64,000 nucleotides of DNA. It comes from Sphingomonadales bacterium. Lineage in GTDB: Bacteria > Pseudomonadota > Alphaproteobacteria > Sphingomonadales > Sphingomonadaceae. The stretch lies in NCBI GenBank assembly GCA_016707885.1, contig JADJGU010000003.1, positions 186,001-250,000 on the forward strand, read 5' to 3'. Within the stretch, counting starts at the first letter, position 1, and each line of letters starts with the position of its first letter. Positions 37,398 through 45,293 of the stretch are shown in pieces. A program made the position numbers and the translations under genes. The notes beneath the pieces were generated by a model. The model was not told the origin of the DNA. It saw nothing but the letters and a program-made list of their open reading frames with translations, and did not search any database.

Positions 37398-37755
37398 CCG
37401 TCCCTCGCAAAATGGCTTCACACTGATCGAAGTGGTGGTCGCACTGGCTGTCTTCAGCCTCGCGGCGCTCGCTCTGATCAAGCTGTCGGCCTTTTCGTTG
37501 CGCACGGGCGGCGATGTGATTGCGCATGAACTGGCGTGGCAGGTGGCCCGCAACCGTGCCGTTGAAATCATTTCCGATCCGGCGATGCCTGCACTGGGCG
37601 AAAGTCAGGGCAGCGAGGCCAATGGCAGGCAGAATTTCGTCTGGAAGCAAGTTGCGAAACAGACCGGGGATGACCGGTTCGTGCGCGTCGATATAGTGGT
37701 CAATGGCCAGTCAGGCGGGCGGGCCGCTCTGACTATTGCAAAGCAGCGGCCCTGA
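37387..37755 (+). CDS. gspI: Type II secretion minor pseudopilin GspI
   Basis: 122-residue minor pseudopilin; prepilin site QNGFTLIEVVVALAVFSL. The start is taken as TTG 37387 because GGGGGAGG at 37373-37380 lies six bases upstream; the only longer ATG start (37336) would add an unlikely Arg-rich leader. It overlaps the gspH stop. GspI forms the pseudopilus tip with GspJ and GspK. Confidence 0.88.
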   Translation: MRADRPSQNGFTLIEVVVALAVFSLAALALIKLSAFSLRTGGDVIAHELAWQVARNRAVEIISDPAMPALGESQGSEANGRQNFVWKQVAKQTGDDRFVRVDIVVNGQSGGRAALTIAKQRP

Positions 37756-37760
37756 TATCG

Positions 37761-38396
37761 ATGGCTTGTTCCAGCACTCCTCTCCGCAACGGCTTCACGC
37801 TCGTCGAAATGCTCGTCGCATTATTTGTGTTCGGGCTGATTTCGGCGGCGGGTGTTACCTTGCTGCGCAGCACGGCGGATAGCCAGATCCAGTTGCGCGA
37901 CAAGCTGGGTGAGCGTGCGACGCTCAGTCGCTTGTCGAACCTGATCGAAGCTGATCTGGCACAGGCCGTGCCAAGGCCGACACGGATTGAAGGCGGGTCG
38001 ACGCGAACGGCCTTTGAAACGGGCGATGGCAAGCTCTTCACCTTCAGCCGGATCGGTGCCGCGCCTGATATTGCTTCGGATCAGTCGTCGCTCGCGCGCA
38101 TTACCTTTCGCTTGGACGGCAGCAAGCTGGTGCGCAGCGCGTCCACCCATCCCGACGGTGCGCGCGGCGGCAGCGATGCAGTGCTGATCGACGGATTACG
38201 CCAAGCGACGGTGCGTCTGCGTGAACCCGATGGCGGCTGGCGCGAAGACTGGACGGCTGTTGATGCCGAACAAATGCCACGCGCGCTGGAGCTTGTGTTG
38301 ACGACGCACGACGGCAAAAATTATCGCATGCTGTATCTGGTGGGCGCTGCTTCTGCTCCTGTGAAAGACAAGGCGGAGGAGGGCGTCGATGGCTGA
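37761..38396 (+). CDS. gspJ: Type II secretion minor pseudopilin GspJ
   Basis: 211-residue minor pseudopilin with a short leader and site RNGFTLVEMLVALFVFGLI. The mature part matches GspJ (LRSTADSQIQLRDKLGERAT; DGGWREDWTAVDAEQMPRAL). It lies 5 bp after gspI and overlaps gspK by eight bases. It should form the tip complex with GspI and GspK. Confidence 0.93.
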   Translation: MACSSTPLRNGFTLVEMLVALFVFGLISAAGVTLLRSTADSQIQLRDKLGERATLSRLSNLIEADLAQAVPRPTRIEGGSTRTAFETGDGKLFTFSRIGAAPDIASDQSSLARITFRLDGSKLVRSASTHPDGARGGSDAVLIDGLRQATVRLREPDGGWREDWTAVDAEQMPRALELVLTTHDGKNYRMLYLVGAASAPVKDKAEEGVDG

Positions 38397-39381
38397 GCGC
38401 TTCATTCCTCCGCCAAGCGAGCGCGGGGCAGCCTTGCTGACTGTTCTGTTGCTTGTCGCCGTGATGGCGGTGATAACGGCAACAGCACTCGACCGGCTGC
38501 GCCTCTCGACCCGCTTGGCAGTGAATGGCGCCGCGATGGCGCAAGCGCGCGCCTACAGCCTTGCAGCGGAAGGGATCGCGACCGCCCGTATCGAGGATTT
38601 GCTGCAGCGCGATGCGGCGCAACTGAACAATGACGGCAACTGGCTTGATCGCGAGATTCCCGTACCTGTCGATCGCGGGCAAGCGACGGTGCGGCTCAGC
38701 GACGGGCAGAATTGCTTCAACCTCAACAGCCTTGTTTCAGGCAAGGACGGACAATTTGGCACCAGTCCTGTCGGGATGCGTCAGTTCAGCAAGCTGATGG
38801 AATTGCTCGGCATTGCCTCGAACGATGCCATAATCATCAGCGAGTCGACCGCCGACTGGCTTGATACCGACACCAACGCACTACCTTCGGGTGCGGAGGA
38901 CGGCTTTTATAGTAGCCTGACCGAACCCCATCTCGCGGCCAACCGGCTGTTCGTCGACCGGGGCGAGTTGAAAGCAGTGCGCGGGATGAAGCCGGCTTAT
39001 TATGCGCGGCTCCGCCCCTGGATATGCGCATTGCCGGTGGCAGAGCCTGTCAAGCTCAACGCCAATACTTTGGCGCCTGATCGCGCGATCCTCCTAGCAG
39101 CGCTACTTGACGGCAAAATTTCGCCGGCCCAGGCCAAGGCTCTGCTCGCCATCCGGCCAGCAGGCGGCTATGGCAGCGCGATCAAATTCTGGGCGATGCC
39201 CCAACTTGCGGGAGCGGACATCCCGGCAGATATTCAGGGTCAGGTAGGCGTGACAAGTAACTGGTTTTTCCTGCAAAGCCGGGTTTCGGCTGAAACTATC
39301 GAGCTTGAGAGCCATGCGCTATTGCAGGCGACCGATATGCCTGCCCGCATCTTGTGGCGCAGTTGGGGCGAGGCGGGATGA
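38389..39381 (+). CDS. gspK: Type II secretion minor pseudopilin GspK
   Basis: 330-residue minor pseudopilin, large as usual for GspK. The prepilin site ERGAALLTVLLLVAVMAV lacks the Glu at +5, a known property of GspK. The body has the SAM-like helical domain with SDGQNCFNLNSLV and DWLDTDTNALPSGAED, the latter a calcium-binding-type loop. Its stop overlaps the gspL start (ATGA). Confidence 0.93.
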   Translation: MAERFIPPPSERGAALLTVLLLVAVMAVITATALDRLRLSTRLAVNGAAMAQARAYSLAAEGIATARIEDLLQRDAAQLNNDGNWLDREIPVPVDRGQATVRLSDGQNCFNLNSLVSGKDGQFGTSPVGMRQFSKLMELLGIASNDAIIISESTADWLDTDTNALPSGAEDGFYSSLTEPHLAANRLFVDRGELKAVRGMKPAYYARLRPWICALPVAEPVKLNANTLAPDRAILLAALLDGKISPAQAKALLAIRPAGGYGSAIKFWAMPQLAGADIPADIQGQVGVTSNWFFLQSRVSAETIELESHALLQATDMPARILWRSWGEAG

Positions 39382-40463
39382 ACAGGCTCGCCCATATCGT
39401 GCTGCTTCCTGACGGTCAGCACGAAGCCCTTCAGACCTGGTGGTTGACCGAGGATGGTTTGATGCCTTCCGAGACATTGGCTGATGACGCTGCGAGCCTG
39501 CCGGTAATTGCACTTGTTGCGCCCGAGCATGCCGTTGTTCGCTGGCATGGCTTCGAGGGGCTGGCCCCCAAACAGGCAGAGGCGGCGGCACGGCTTGAGG
39601 CGGCTTCGGCCTCGGTCGTCGCTGCGGGCCTGCATATTTCGGCTCACGAACGCGATGGCGTAGTGGTTTCGGGCAGCATAGACAGCCAGTTTTTCGCGCG
39701 CGGACTCGATAGACTGAAGGCCGAAGGGCTGGATCCCGATCATGTCTGGCCGATGGGACTTTTGCTTCCGGCTGATGCGGAGAATCCCCTCCGCGCCAGA
39801 TTGGGTAACGCTTGTGCGCTGCGTCTGGGGCCAAAAATCTTCCCTGGTGATCCGGCGTTGGCTGCGCTGATCGCTGGCGACAAGCCGGTTCGCGACATAG
39901 CCGAACCCGAGTTTGCAGGATATCTGCGCGCCGCACTTTTTGATCCGCCGCTCGACCTGAGATCGGGACAATTCGCGAAGAAAAACGCGCGGGCCGGGCT
40001 GGATAGGGGTAAACTCAAACTTGCGGCCTATGTCGTCGCGGCTGGGTTACTGTGCAGCCTGCTGCTGGCGCTGGTGACATGGTTTAAGGTTGACCGCGCG
40101 ATCGCACGCGAAGACGAAACGGCACTCGTTGCAGCCCAGAAGTTCGCACCTGGTATCAATAGTGCGGCAGAGGCACCTGTTAAACTTGAACAAATTCTGG
40201 GATCACGCGGTGGCGGGCAGCGCGCCTTCACCATCCCCGCATCTGCGCTGTGGCGTTCGTTGCAACAGGCCGAAGGGGCAAGCATACGCGACTTGCGCTT
40301 TGGGCAGGACAAGGTTTTGGCGGCAACGGTCACGGCGGCCACCGTCGATCCGGTTAACCGGCTGCTGCTCGACCTGCAACGACAGGGATATAAGGTGACG
40401 GCCACGCCGCAGCAGGAAGCGAATGGCATCACGGCGGTGGCTATCACGGTGAGGGCACCATGA
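39378..40463 (+). CDS. gspL: Type II secretion platform protein GspL
   Basis: 361-residue inner-membrane protein with a cytoplasmic actin-like domain (1 to about 210) that binds GspE, a membrane helix (about 215-235, AAYVVAAGLLCSLLLALVTW) and a periplasmic ferredoxin-like domain. The start ATG 39378 overlaps the gspK stop; the stop overlaps gspM (ATGA at 40460). Sequence conservation is low, so position in the operon adds much to the call. Confidence 0.88.
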   Translation: MNRLAHIVLLPDGQHEALQTWWLTEDGLMPSETLADDAASLPVIALVAPEHAVVRWHGFEGLAPKQAEAAARLEAASASVVAAGLHISAHERDGVVVSGSIDSQFFARGLDRLKAEGLDPDHVWPMGLLLPADAENPLRARLGNACALRLGPKIFPGDPALAALIAGDKPVRDIAEPEFAGYLRAALFDPPLDLRSGQFAKKNARAGLDRGKLKLAAYVVAAGLLCSLLLALVTWFKVDRAIAREDETALVAAQKFAPGINSAAEAPVKLEQILGSRGGGQRAFTIPASALWRSLQQAEGASIRDLRFGQDKVLAATVTAATVDPVNRLLLDLQRQGYKVTATPQQEANGITAVAITVRAP

Positions 40464-40942
40464 CCGATAAACTGGCGAACTGGTTTGAAGCGTTGTCGCT
40501 GCGTGAGAAAGTTCTGGTCGGCATTGCGGCTGTCCTGTCAGCGCTACTGGTGGCGATTTATGGCATCTACTTCCCTCTAACGACCTCGATTCAGGAAAAG
40601 CGGGTTGTATATCGCGAGGCGCTTGAGCGGCGGGTGGCGGTTGAGGCGATGGTGGCGCAGGCGAACCAGAAGCCAAGGGCGGCGGCGGTTACCGCAACCT
40701 CTGGTCCGCTGGAGCAAGTGGTGAACCAGCGGGCGACCGAAGCCGGTTTCGCGCTCGAGAAGGCCGAAGCTGCAGGCAATGGTCGCGTCGCTATCGCGAT
40801 GGCGCAGGCGCGCCCTGCCGCCTTGATGAAATGGCTTGCCGGGCTGGAGCTTGAGGGCGTTGTTGCCGAACAGATCGAGGTGAAGGCTGGCAGCGCCGGA
40901 ACGGTTTCGGTGAGTGCCACTCTGGCGAGGGGCGGGCAATGA
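40460..40942 (+). CDS. gspM: Type II secretion platform protein GspM
   Basis: 160-residue bitopic inner-membrane protein: short cytoplasmic start WFEALSLREKVLVGIAAVLS, a membrane helix at about 19-38 and a periplasmic ferredoxin-like domain. It partners GspL and overlaps both neighbours by 4 bp. It is a normal length for GspM. Confidence 0.88.
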   Translation: MTDKLANWFEALSLREKVLVGIAAVLSALLVAIYGIYFPLTTSIQEKRVVYREALERRVAVEAMVAQANQKPRAAAVTATSGPLEQVVNQRATEAGFALEKAEAAGNGRVAIAMAQARPAALMKWLAGLELEGVVAEQIEVKAGSAGTVSVSATLARGGQ

Positions 40943-41661
40943 CAGTTTCGAAGCGCTTTTGGTATATGGCGGCCGCGCTGTTCGCCATTGCCGCCGTCGC
41001 CTTCACGCCGCTGCGCTGGGTTGTCGGGGCAGTCGTGCCCGAAAAATCGATGCTGGCGGCATCGGGCGCGGATGGGACAATCTGGTCGGGTCGGCTTTAC
41101 GATGTGCAACTGGGCAAGATTGGCATCGGCACGCTTGACGCCGGATTTCAACCGCTGGGCCTGTTTCTGGGACGGGCGGGCTTTTGGTTCGAACAGCCCT
41201 CGACGGCTGGCTTGCCGGGCTTTCGGGGTTCGGTTTCCAAAGGTTTGGGCGGGGTTGCCGCAGACGGGGTGAACGGCGCGGTTCCAGTGGCTGAAATACT
41301 GCCGGGCTTTCCTTCTGCGCAGATTGAATTCGACAATGTTTCGGTCGCCTTTTCGGCTGGCACATGCCGCGTGGCGAGCGGAAGCGTCCGGCTGAAGCCT
41401 GAAGGCCCGTTGTTCGCGGCCTTGGGCGTGGATGCAGGTCTGATGGGGCGGGTAAGGTGCGAGACAGGCGACTTGTTGCTGCCGCTTGCCAGCGCCTCGG
41501 CAATGGAAAGGGTTGAACTGCGCATCTCGGCCGACGGCCGATACCGTGCGACAGTGCAATTGCAGCAACCTGGCGCGGAAATCGCGCCACTGCTGACGCT
41601 CGCGGGTTTTGCGCCGATTTCAGGGGGCTTTCGCAAATCGGGCAAAGGCCGGTTCTGGTAG
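40939..41661 (+). CDS. gspN: Type II secretion protein GspN
   Basis: 240-residue protein with an N-terminal membrane helix (YMAAALFAIAAVAFTPLRWVV) and the GspN-type periplasmic part with GTIWSGRLYDVQLGKIGIG. GspN is not universal among T2SS; its role is unknown. The start overlaps gspM. The next gene, gspO, begins 14 bp later. Confidence 0.85.
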   Translation: MTVSKRFWYMAAALFAIAAVAFTPLRWVVGAVVPEKSMLAASGADGTIWSGRLYDVQLGKIGIGTLDAGFQPLGLFLGRAGFWFEQPSTAGLPGFRGSVSKGLGGVAADGVNGAVPVAEILPGFPSAQIEFDNVSVAFSAGTCRVASGSVRLKPEGPLFAALGVDAGLMGRVRCETGDLLLPLASASAMERVELRISADGRYRATVQLQQPGAEIAPLLTLAGFAPISGGFRKSGKGRFW

Positions 41662-41675
41662 AGCCGGCCAGCCTA

Positions 41676-42428
41676 TTGCAGCCCATCGCATCGCTGGGAG
41701 CCCCGACGCTCGCCATGATGGCAGCAGTCGTCGGAGCCATCGTTGGCAGCTATATCGGCGTCATCGTGCTGCGCTGGCCAACGGGTGAGCCCACCATCAA
41801 TGGCCGCTCGCGCTGCGATGCGTGTCAGCGGCAACTGGCATGGTTTGATCTGGTGCCTTTGCTGTCGTTCCTGCTGCTGCGGGGGAGGTGTCGTTATTGC
41901 AAAGCCGCAATCGATCCAGTTCAGGCGATCGCTGAAGGGTCGGGGGCGGTGTTGTGCGGGCTGGCCTTCTACCTGTTGCCGATTGAAGCCGCTGCGGCGT
42001 GTTCGCTTTTGTTTCTGATGCTTTTGCCGCTCGCGCTGCTCGACTCACGCCATTTGTGGTTACCGGACCGCTTGATGCTGATCTTGGCAGGGCTTGGCTT
42101 GCTGTTGGGCGGAATAACGTCCGAAGCGACAGAGTTGACCACGCGGATATTGTCTGCCGCACTGGCTTTCGCAGTGCTCGAAGCCCTTCGCCGTCTGTTT
42201 CGTGCGATGAGGGGCAAGGAAGGGATGGGGGCTGGCGATCCGAAACTGTTCGCAGCGATCGCGCTGTGGTTGTCGCCTTATGATTTGCCGGTGCTGATCC
42301 TGCTTGCCTCGATGTTCGGAATAGCTGTGGTCTTGGCATCGGCAATCCAAAAGCGACCGATCGAGCAGCTGCCTTTCGGTGCCGTGCTGGCCGCTGCGAC
42401 TGCCATTCTGCTGCTCGCGCTACTCTAG
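41676..42428 (+). CDS. gspO: Prepilin peptidase GspO
   Basis: 250-residue polytopic aspartic peptidase (A24 family) that cleaves and N-methylates the pseudopilins. It has two CxxC pairs in the cytoplasmic loop (CDAC ... CRYC), first catalytic Asp in LLDSRHLWLPD and second in GMGAGDPKLF. The TTG at 41676 is the longest start; ATG 41715 or 41718 would still leave the first helix nearly whole, so the start is uncertain. It ends the gsp operon, making it self-sufficient. Confidence 0.9.
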   Translation: MQPIASLGAPTLAMMAAVVGAIVGSYIGVIVLRWPTGEPTINGRSRCDACQRQLAWFDLVPLLSFLLLRGRCRYCKAAIDPVQAIAEGSGAVLCGLAFYLLPIEAAAACSLLFLMLLPLALLDSRHLWLPDRLMLILAGLGLLLGGITSEATELTTRILSAALAFAVLEALRRLFRAMRGKEGMGAGDPKLFAAIALWLSPYDLPVLILLASMFGIAVVLASAIQKRPIEQLPFGAVLAAATAILLLALL

Positions 42429-42431
42429 CTT

Positions 42432-43508
42432 TCAAATCATTTCGCGTTTGACCGGGGCTTTCGCACCCGAAGCTATCGCATCGTTCAGCGCATCGATGAA
42501 CTGGTCCGAGCATTTCTCCCAGTCGAAACTGGAACCTAGCTCTGCTGCGACTTTGCGCGACGCACCTTGCGCCCGGACGATGGCCGCCGAGAGCGAGACA
42601 TCCAGCGCCCCCGCCGCTTCATCCAATTGGCTGTAAATACCGCGTGACGAAGGCCCCAAAATGTCTATCGGCCCTTGCACCGGAAAGGCTGCGACTGGAA
42701 CGCCACATGCGAGCGCCTCGATTAGCACCAGCCCGAATGTGTCAGTCAGGCTGGGGAATACAAAGACGTCGGCGCTGCAATAGGCACGCGCAAGCCGTTC
42801 TCCATGCAGCGCTCCGAGGAATTGGGCATCGGGAAATTGCATTCGCAAATCCGCCAGCGCCGGACCATCCCCAACGATGATTTTTGTGCCTGCGACAACT
42901 GCGCCTAGAAACGCCCCGATATTTTTCTCGGGTGCTACCCGCCCCACATAGAGCAATAGAGGTCGCGGCAGGTGCGTCAGTTCTTCCAGCGGATCGTGGC
43001 CAGGGTGGAACAGCTCCCGGTCGATACCCCGCGACCACAATTTGGTCTGCCGGATACTGCGCTGGGCAAGTTCATCCATCAGGCGATAGGTAGACACCAG
43101 AACACCTTTAGACGGCTTGTGAAAGCGTTGCATGATCGGCCAGAACCGATCGGGGGACAGCCCGGTCCGGACAGCTGCATAGTCCGGAAAGCGGGTATGG
43201 AAGGCGCTGGTGAAAGGCACGTCATTGGCGATGCACCATGACCGTGCAGCCCATCCTATCGGCCCTTCAGTGACGATATGCACTATATCGGGCCGGTAGC
43301 GGCGCAGCGTTTTGCGAACGCCAAATCGCGGCGCAACAGCCAAGCGGATTTCGCTATAACCCGGCGCAGGTAAGGTGATGAACTGGTCAGGCGAGATCAA
43401 TTCAATTTCATAGCCCCGGCGCTGCAGGATCGAAATGGTGGTCGCAAGGCTGCGCACCACGCCATTGGTTTGCGGAAACCAGGCGTCGGTGGCGATAGCG
43501 ATCCTCAT
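42432..43508 (-). CDS. agt: GT4 glycosyltransferase, probable Agt of phosphate-limited lipid remodelling
   Basis: 358-residue GT-B glycosyltransferase. It begins MRIAIATDAWFPQTNGVVRS and has the EX7E-type donor site near FPSLTDTFGLVLIEALACGV. It overlaps the upstream metallophosphoesterase by 4 bp (ATGA). An adjacent plcP-agt pair is the known gene arrangement for replacing phospholipids by glycolipids when phosphate is scarce (Sebastian et al. 2016): PlcP makes diacylglycerol, Agt glycosylates it. This specific function is inferred from the pairing; another GT4 role is possible. Confidence 0.7.
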   Translation of the reverse strand: MRIAIATDAWFPQTNGVVRSLATTISILQRRGYEIELISPDQFITLPAPGYSEIRLAVAPRFGVRKTLRRYRPDIVHIVTEGPIGWAARSWCIANDVPFTSAFHTRFPDYAAVRTGLSPDRFWPIMQRFHKPSKGVLVSTYRLMDELAQRSIRQTKLWSRGIDRELFHPGHDPLEELTHLPRPLLLYVGRVAPEKNIGAFLGAVVAGTKIIVGDGPALADLRMQFPDAQFLGALHGERLARAYCSADVFVFPSLTDTFGLVLIEALACGVPVAAFPVQGPIDILGPSSRGIYSQLDEAAGALDVSLSAAIVRAQGASRKVAAELGSSFDWEKCSDQFIDALNDAIASGAKAPVKREMI

Positions 43509-44380
43509 GCCACGGCCTGCATTTGTGGCTGTTTTGCCCTGGCGCGATGTGTTTCGGACCAGTCGAGGATCGACATGGTGCCATCGAATGCCTCGACCAA
43601 TGCGGTGCAGCTTTCCACCCAGTCGCCGTCATTATAATAGGTCACATCGCCGATCTGCCGGATTTCAGCGCAATGGATATGGCCGCACACGACTCCGTCA
43701 ACGCCACGCTCGGCTGCTTCGCGGGCGACAGCATCTTCGAAGGCGCAGACATATTGCACCGCATTTTTAACGCGCTTCTTGAGATAGGACGACAGCGACC
43801 AATAAGGCATGCCCAGCCGCTTGCGGATGGCGTTCAGCCAAACATTGGCGCGCAGCATCAAGGTGTAGGCCTGATCGCCTAGAAAGGCGAGCCAACGGGC
43901 ATAGAGCACAACACCGTCAAAGGCATCGCCATGCGTGATCAACAGGCGCTTGCCGTCCGCCGTTTCGTGGATGGCTTCCTGCGCGAGCGTGATGCCGCCA
44001 AAGCTGAAACCGGCATAATCGCGCAACATCTCGTCATGATTGCCAACAATGAAAACGACGCGTGTTCCCTTATGCGCGATTTTCAGGATGCGGCGGACGA
44101 CTTCATTATGGCTATCAGGCCAATACCAGCCCTTTTTGAGCCGCCAGCCATCGATAATGTCGCCCACCAGATACAGCGTTTCGCACTCGACCGAATGGAG
44201 AAAATCAAGCAGCAGGTCGGCGTTACAGCCTTTGGTGCCGAGATGGATGTCCGAGATCCAGATGGTGCGATATTTGCTCTTGGGCCTGAAACTTCGCGGT
44301 TCGGGGTGGTTGATCCAGTCAGGCGGTGCAATCGCCGTTGCTTTGTCGATGATCAGATCGGTGGCAGCATTTCGTAGCAA
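43505..44380 (-). CDS. plcP: PlcP-like metallophosphoesterase (phospholipase C type)
   Basis: 291-residue calcineurin-like phosphoesterase. Metal ligands are visible in SDIHLGTKG, VGDIIDGW, GNHDE, THGDAFDG and GHIHCAEI. The pattern GWRLKKGWYWPDSHNEVV matches the PlcP group, known in Sinorhizobium to degrade phospholipids under phosphate limitation (Zavaleta-Pastor et al. 2010), rather than the LpxH group. The start is probably TTG 44380, with AGGGAG eight bases upstream; no in-frame ATG occurs early. Its end overlaps agt. Confidence 0.72.
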   Translation of the reverse strand: MLRNAATDLIIDKATAIAPPDWINHPEPRSFRPKSKYRTIWISDIHLGTKGCNADLLLDFLHSVECETLYLVGDIIDGWRLKKGWYWPDSHNEVVRRILKIAHKGTRVVFIVGNHDEMLRDYAGFSFGGITLAQEAIHETADGKRLLITHGDAFDGVVLYARWLAFLGDQAYTLMLRANVWLNAIRKRLGMPYWSLSSYLKKRVKNAVQYVCAFEDAVAREAAERGVDGVVCGHIHCAEIRQIGDVTYYNDGDWVESCTALVEAFDGTMSILDWSETHRARAKQPQMQAVA

Positions 44381-44501
44381 AGTCCGCGCTCCCTGTTTTG
44401 GCTGGGACGGATTGCTCTTACAGACTGACTGTTACGTGCGATGGGCCGGGCGATGACGATTTGGGGACTATTTGGTTGCAGCTATATTTCAGCCAGCTGG
44501 G

Positions 44502-45179
44502 TCAGGTGATTTCAAAAACATAGCCGATAGGACGGACTGTGCGGATCACCTCGGGCGCACCGACTTTTTTAAACGCCCGGCGCAGGCGCCCGATCCACAC
44601 ATCAACCGTCCGGCTTTCGATCTCATCGAGTGGTTTGCCGGAGAGCTGGATCAGATCTTCGCGCGAAAAAACCTTGTCGGGGCTATGCGCGAAATGCAGC
44701 AGCAGCTGAAATTCATTCGGGGCCAGATTGACGCGCTGTCCCTTATATTTCACCCGATAGGCTTGCGGCTCAACCACCACGTCACCCAATTCGATCCTTT
44801 CCGAAGTGTCGGAGGGCAGGACATGCGATCCACCATGCTCGATACGCCTCAAAACCTCTTCAGGCGATAATTGGCCGACGACATAATCGTCGGCGCCCGC
44901 CTGCATGGCGCGCACCAGCATAACCTTGTCGGCCTGATCGAAAACCATCGTGATAGTAGATTTCTGTGTGACCGGATCGGCGCGTAGCCGTCTGCACATT
45001 TCCAGCCCGGAAATCTCTGGCAGAATGAAATCGACAAAGCACCAGATATCACCGCCCGATTCCAGTGCTGGCAAGGTTGATCCAATGGCAACCAGCGCGA
45101 TATTTGGCCGCGCCCGTTGCAATTCGACAAACAGCGAAGGGTTCTGTGAAGTGAACAGAACTGTCTTCGATCCGGTCAT
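44502..45179 (-). CDS. PhoB-like response regulator with degenerate receiver
   Basis: 225-residue OmpR/PhoB-type regulator. The C-terminal winged helix closely resembles PhoB (LAPNEFQLLLHFAHSPDKVF; RTVDVWIGRLRRAF). The receiver keeps Asp50 (FVDFILPEISG) but lacks the N-terminal acidic pair (VLFTSQNP instead of VEDE), the switch Thr (Phe at about 80) and the conserved Lys (Gly102 in DDYVVGQLSP). It is an orphan with no histidine kinase nearby. A Pho-box-like site is 48 bp upstream. It may act without standard phosphorylation on the surrounding Pho-type genes. Confidence 0.8.
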   Translation of the reverse strand: MTGSKTVLFTSQNPSLFVELQRARPNIALVAIGSTLPALESGGDIWCFVDFILPEISGLEMCRRLRADPVTQKSTITMVFDQADKVMLVRAMQAGADDYVVGQLSPEEVLRRIEHGGSHVLPSDTSERIELGDVVVEPQAYRVKYKGQRVNLAPNEFQLLLHFAHSPDKVFSREDLIQLSGKPLDEIESRTVDVWIGRLRRAFKKVGAPEVIRTVRPIGYVFEIT

Positions 45180-45226
45180 GGCATAATATCCGCAGGTCTG
45201 AGTTAAATCCTAACTGCAACCTTCAA

Positions 45227-45244
45227 ATGACAGAATCGTGACTC
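45227..45244 (-). promoter_or_regulatory. Pho-box-like site upstream of the PhoB-like gene
   Basis: On the minus strand: GAGTCAC-4-CTGTCAT. The second unit is a perfect CTGTCAT, the first matches CTGTCAC in 5 of 7, at the correct 11-bp phase. It lies 48 bp upstream of the start codon and suggests auto- or cross-regulation by PhoB. Confidence 0.5.
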
Positions 45245-45293
45245 TTTATGTTCACAGCATTCAAGCAGGGTTTTTTGTGCCGGAAGGCGGACT

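Noticed and set aside
44381..44501. Pho box upstream of plcP
   Set aside because: CTGTTAC and TCGTCAT-like words occur but without a second good unit at 11-bp phase, so the site is not supported.
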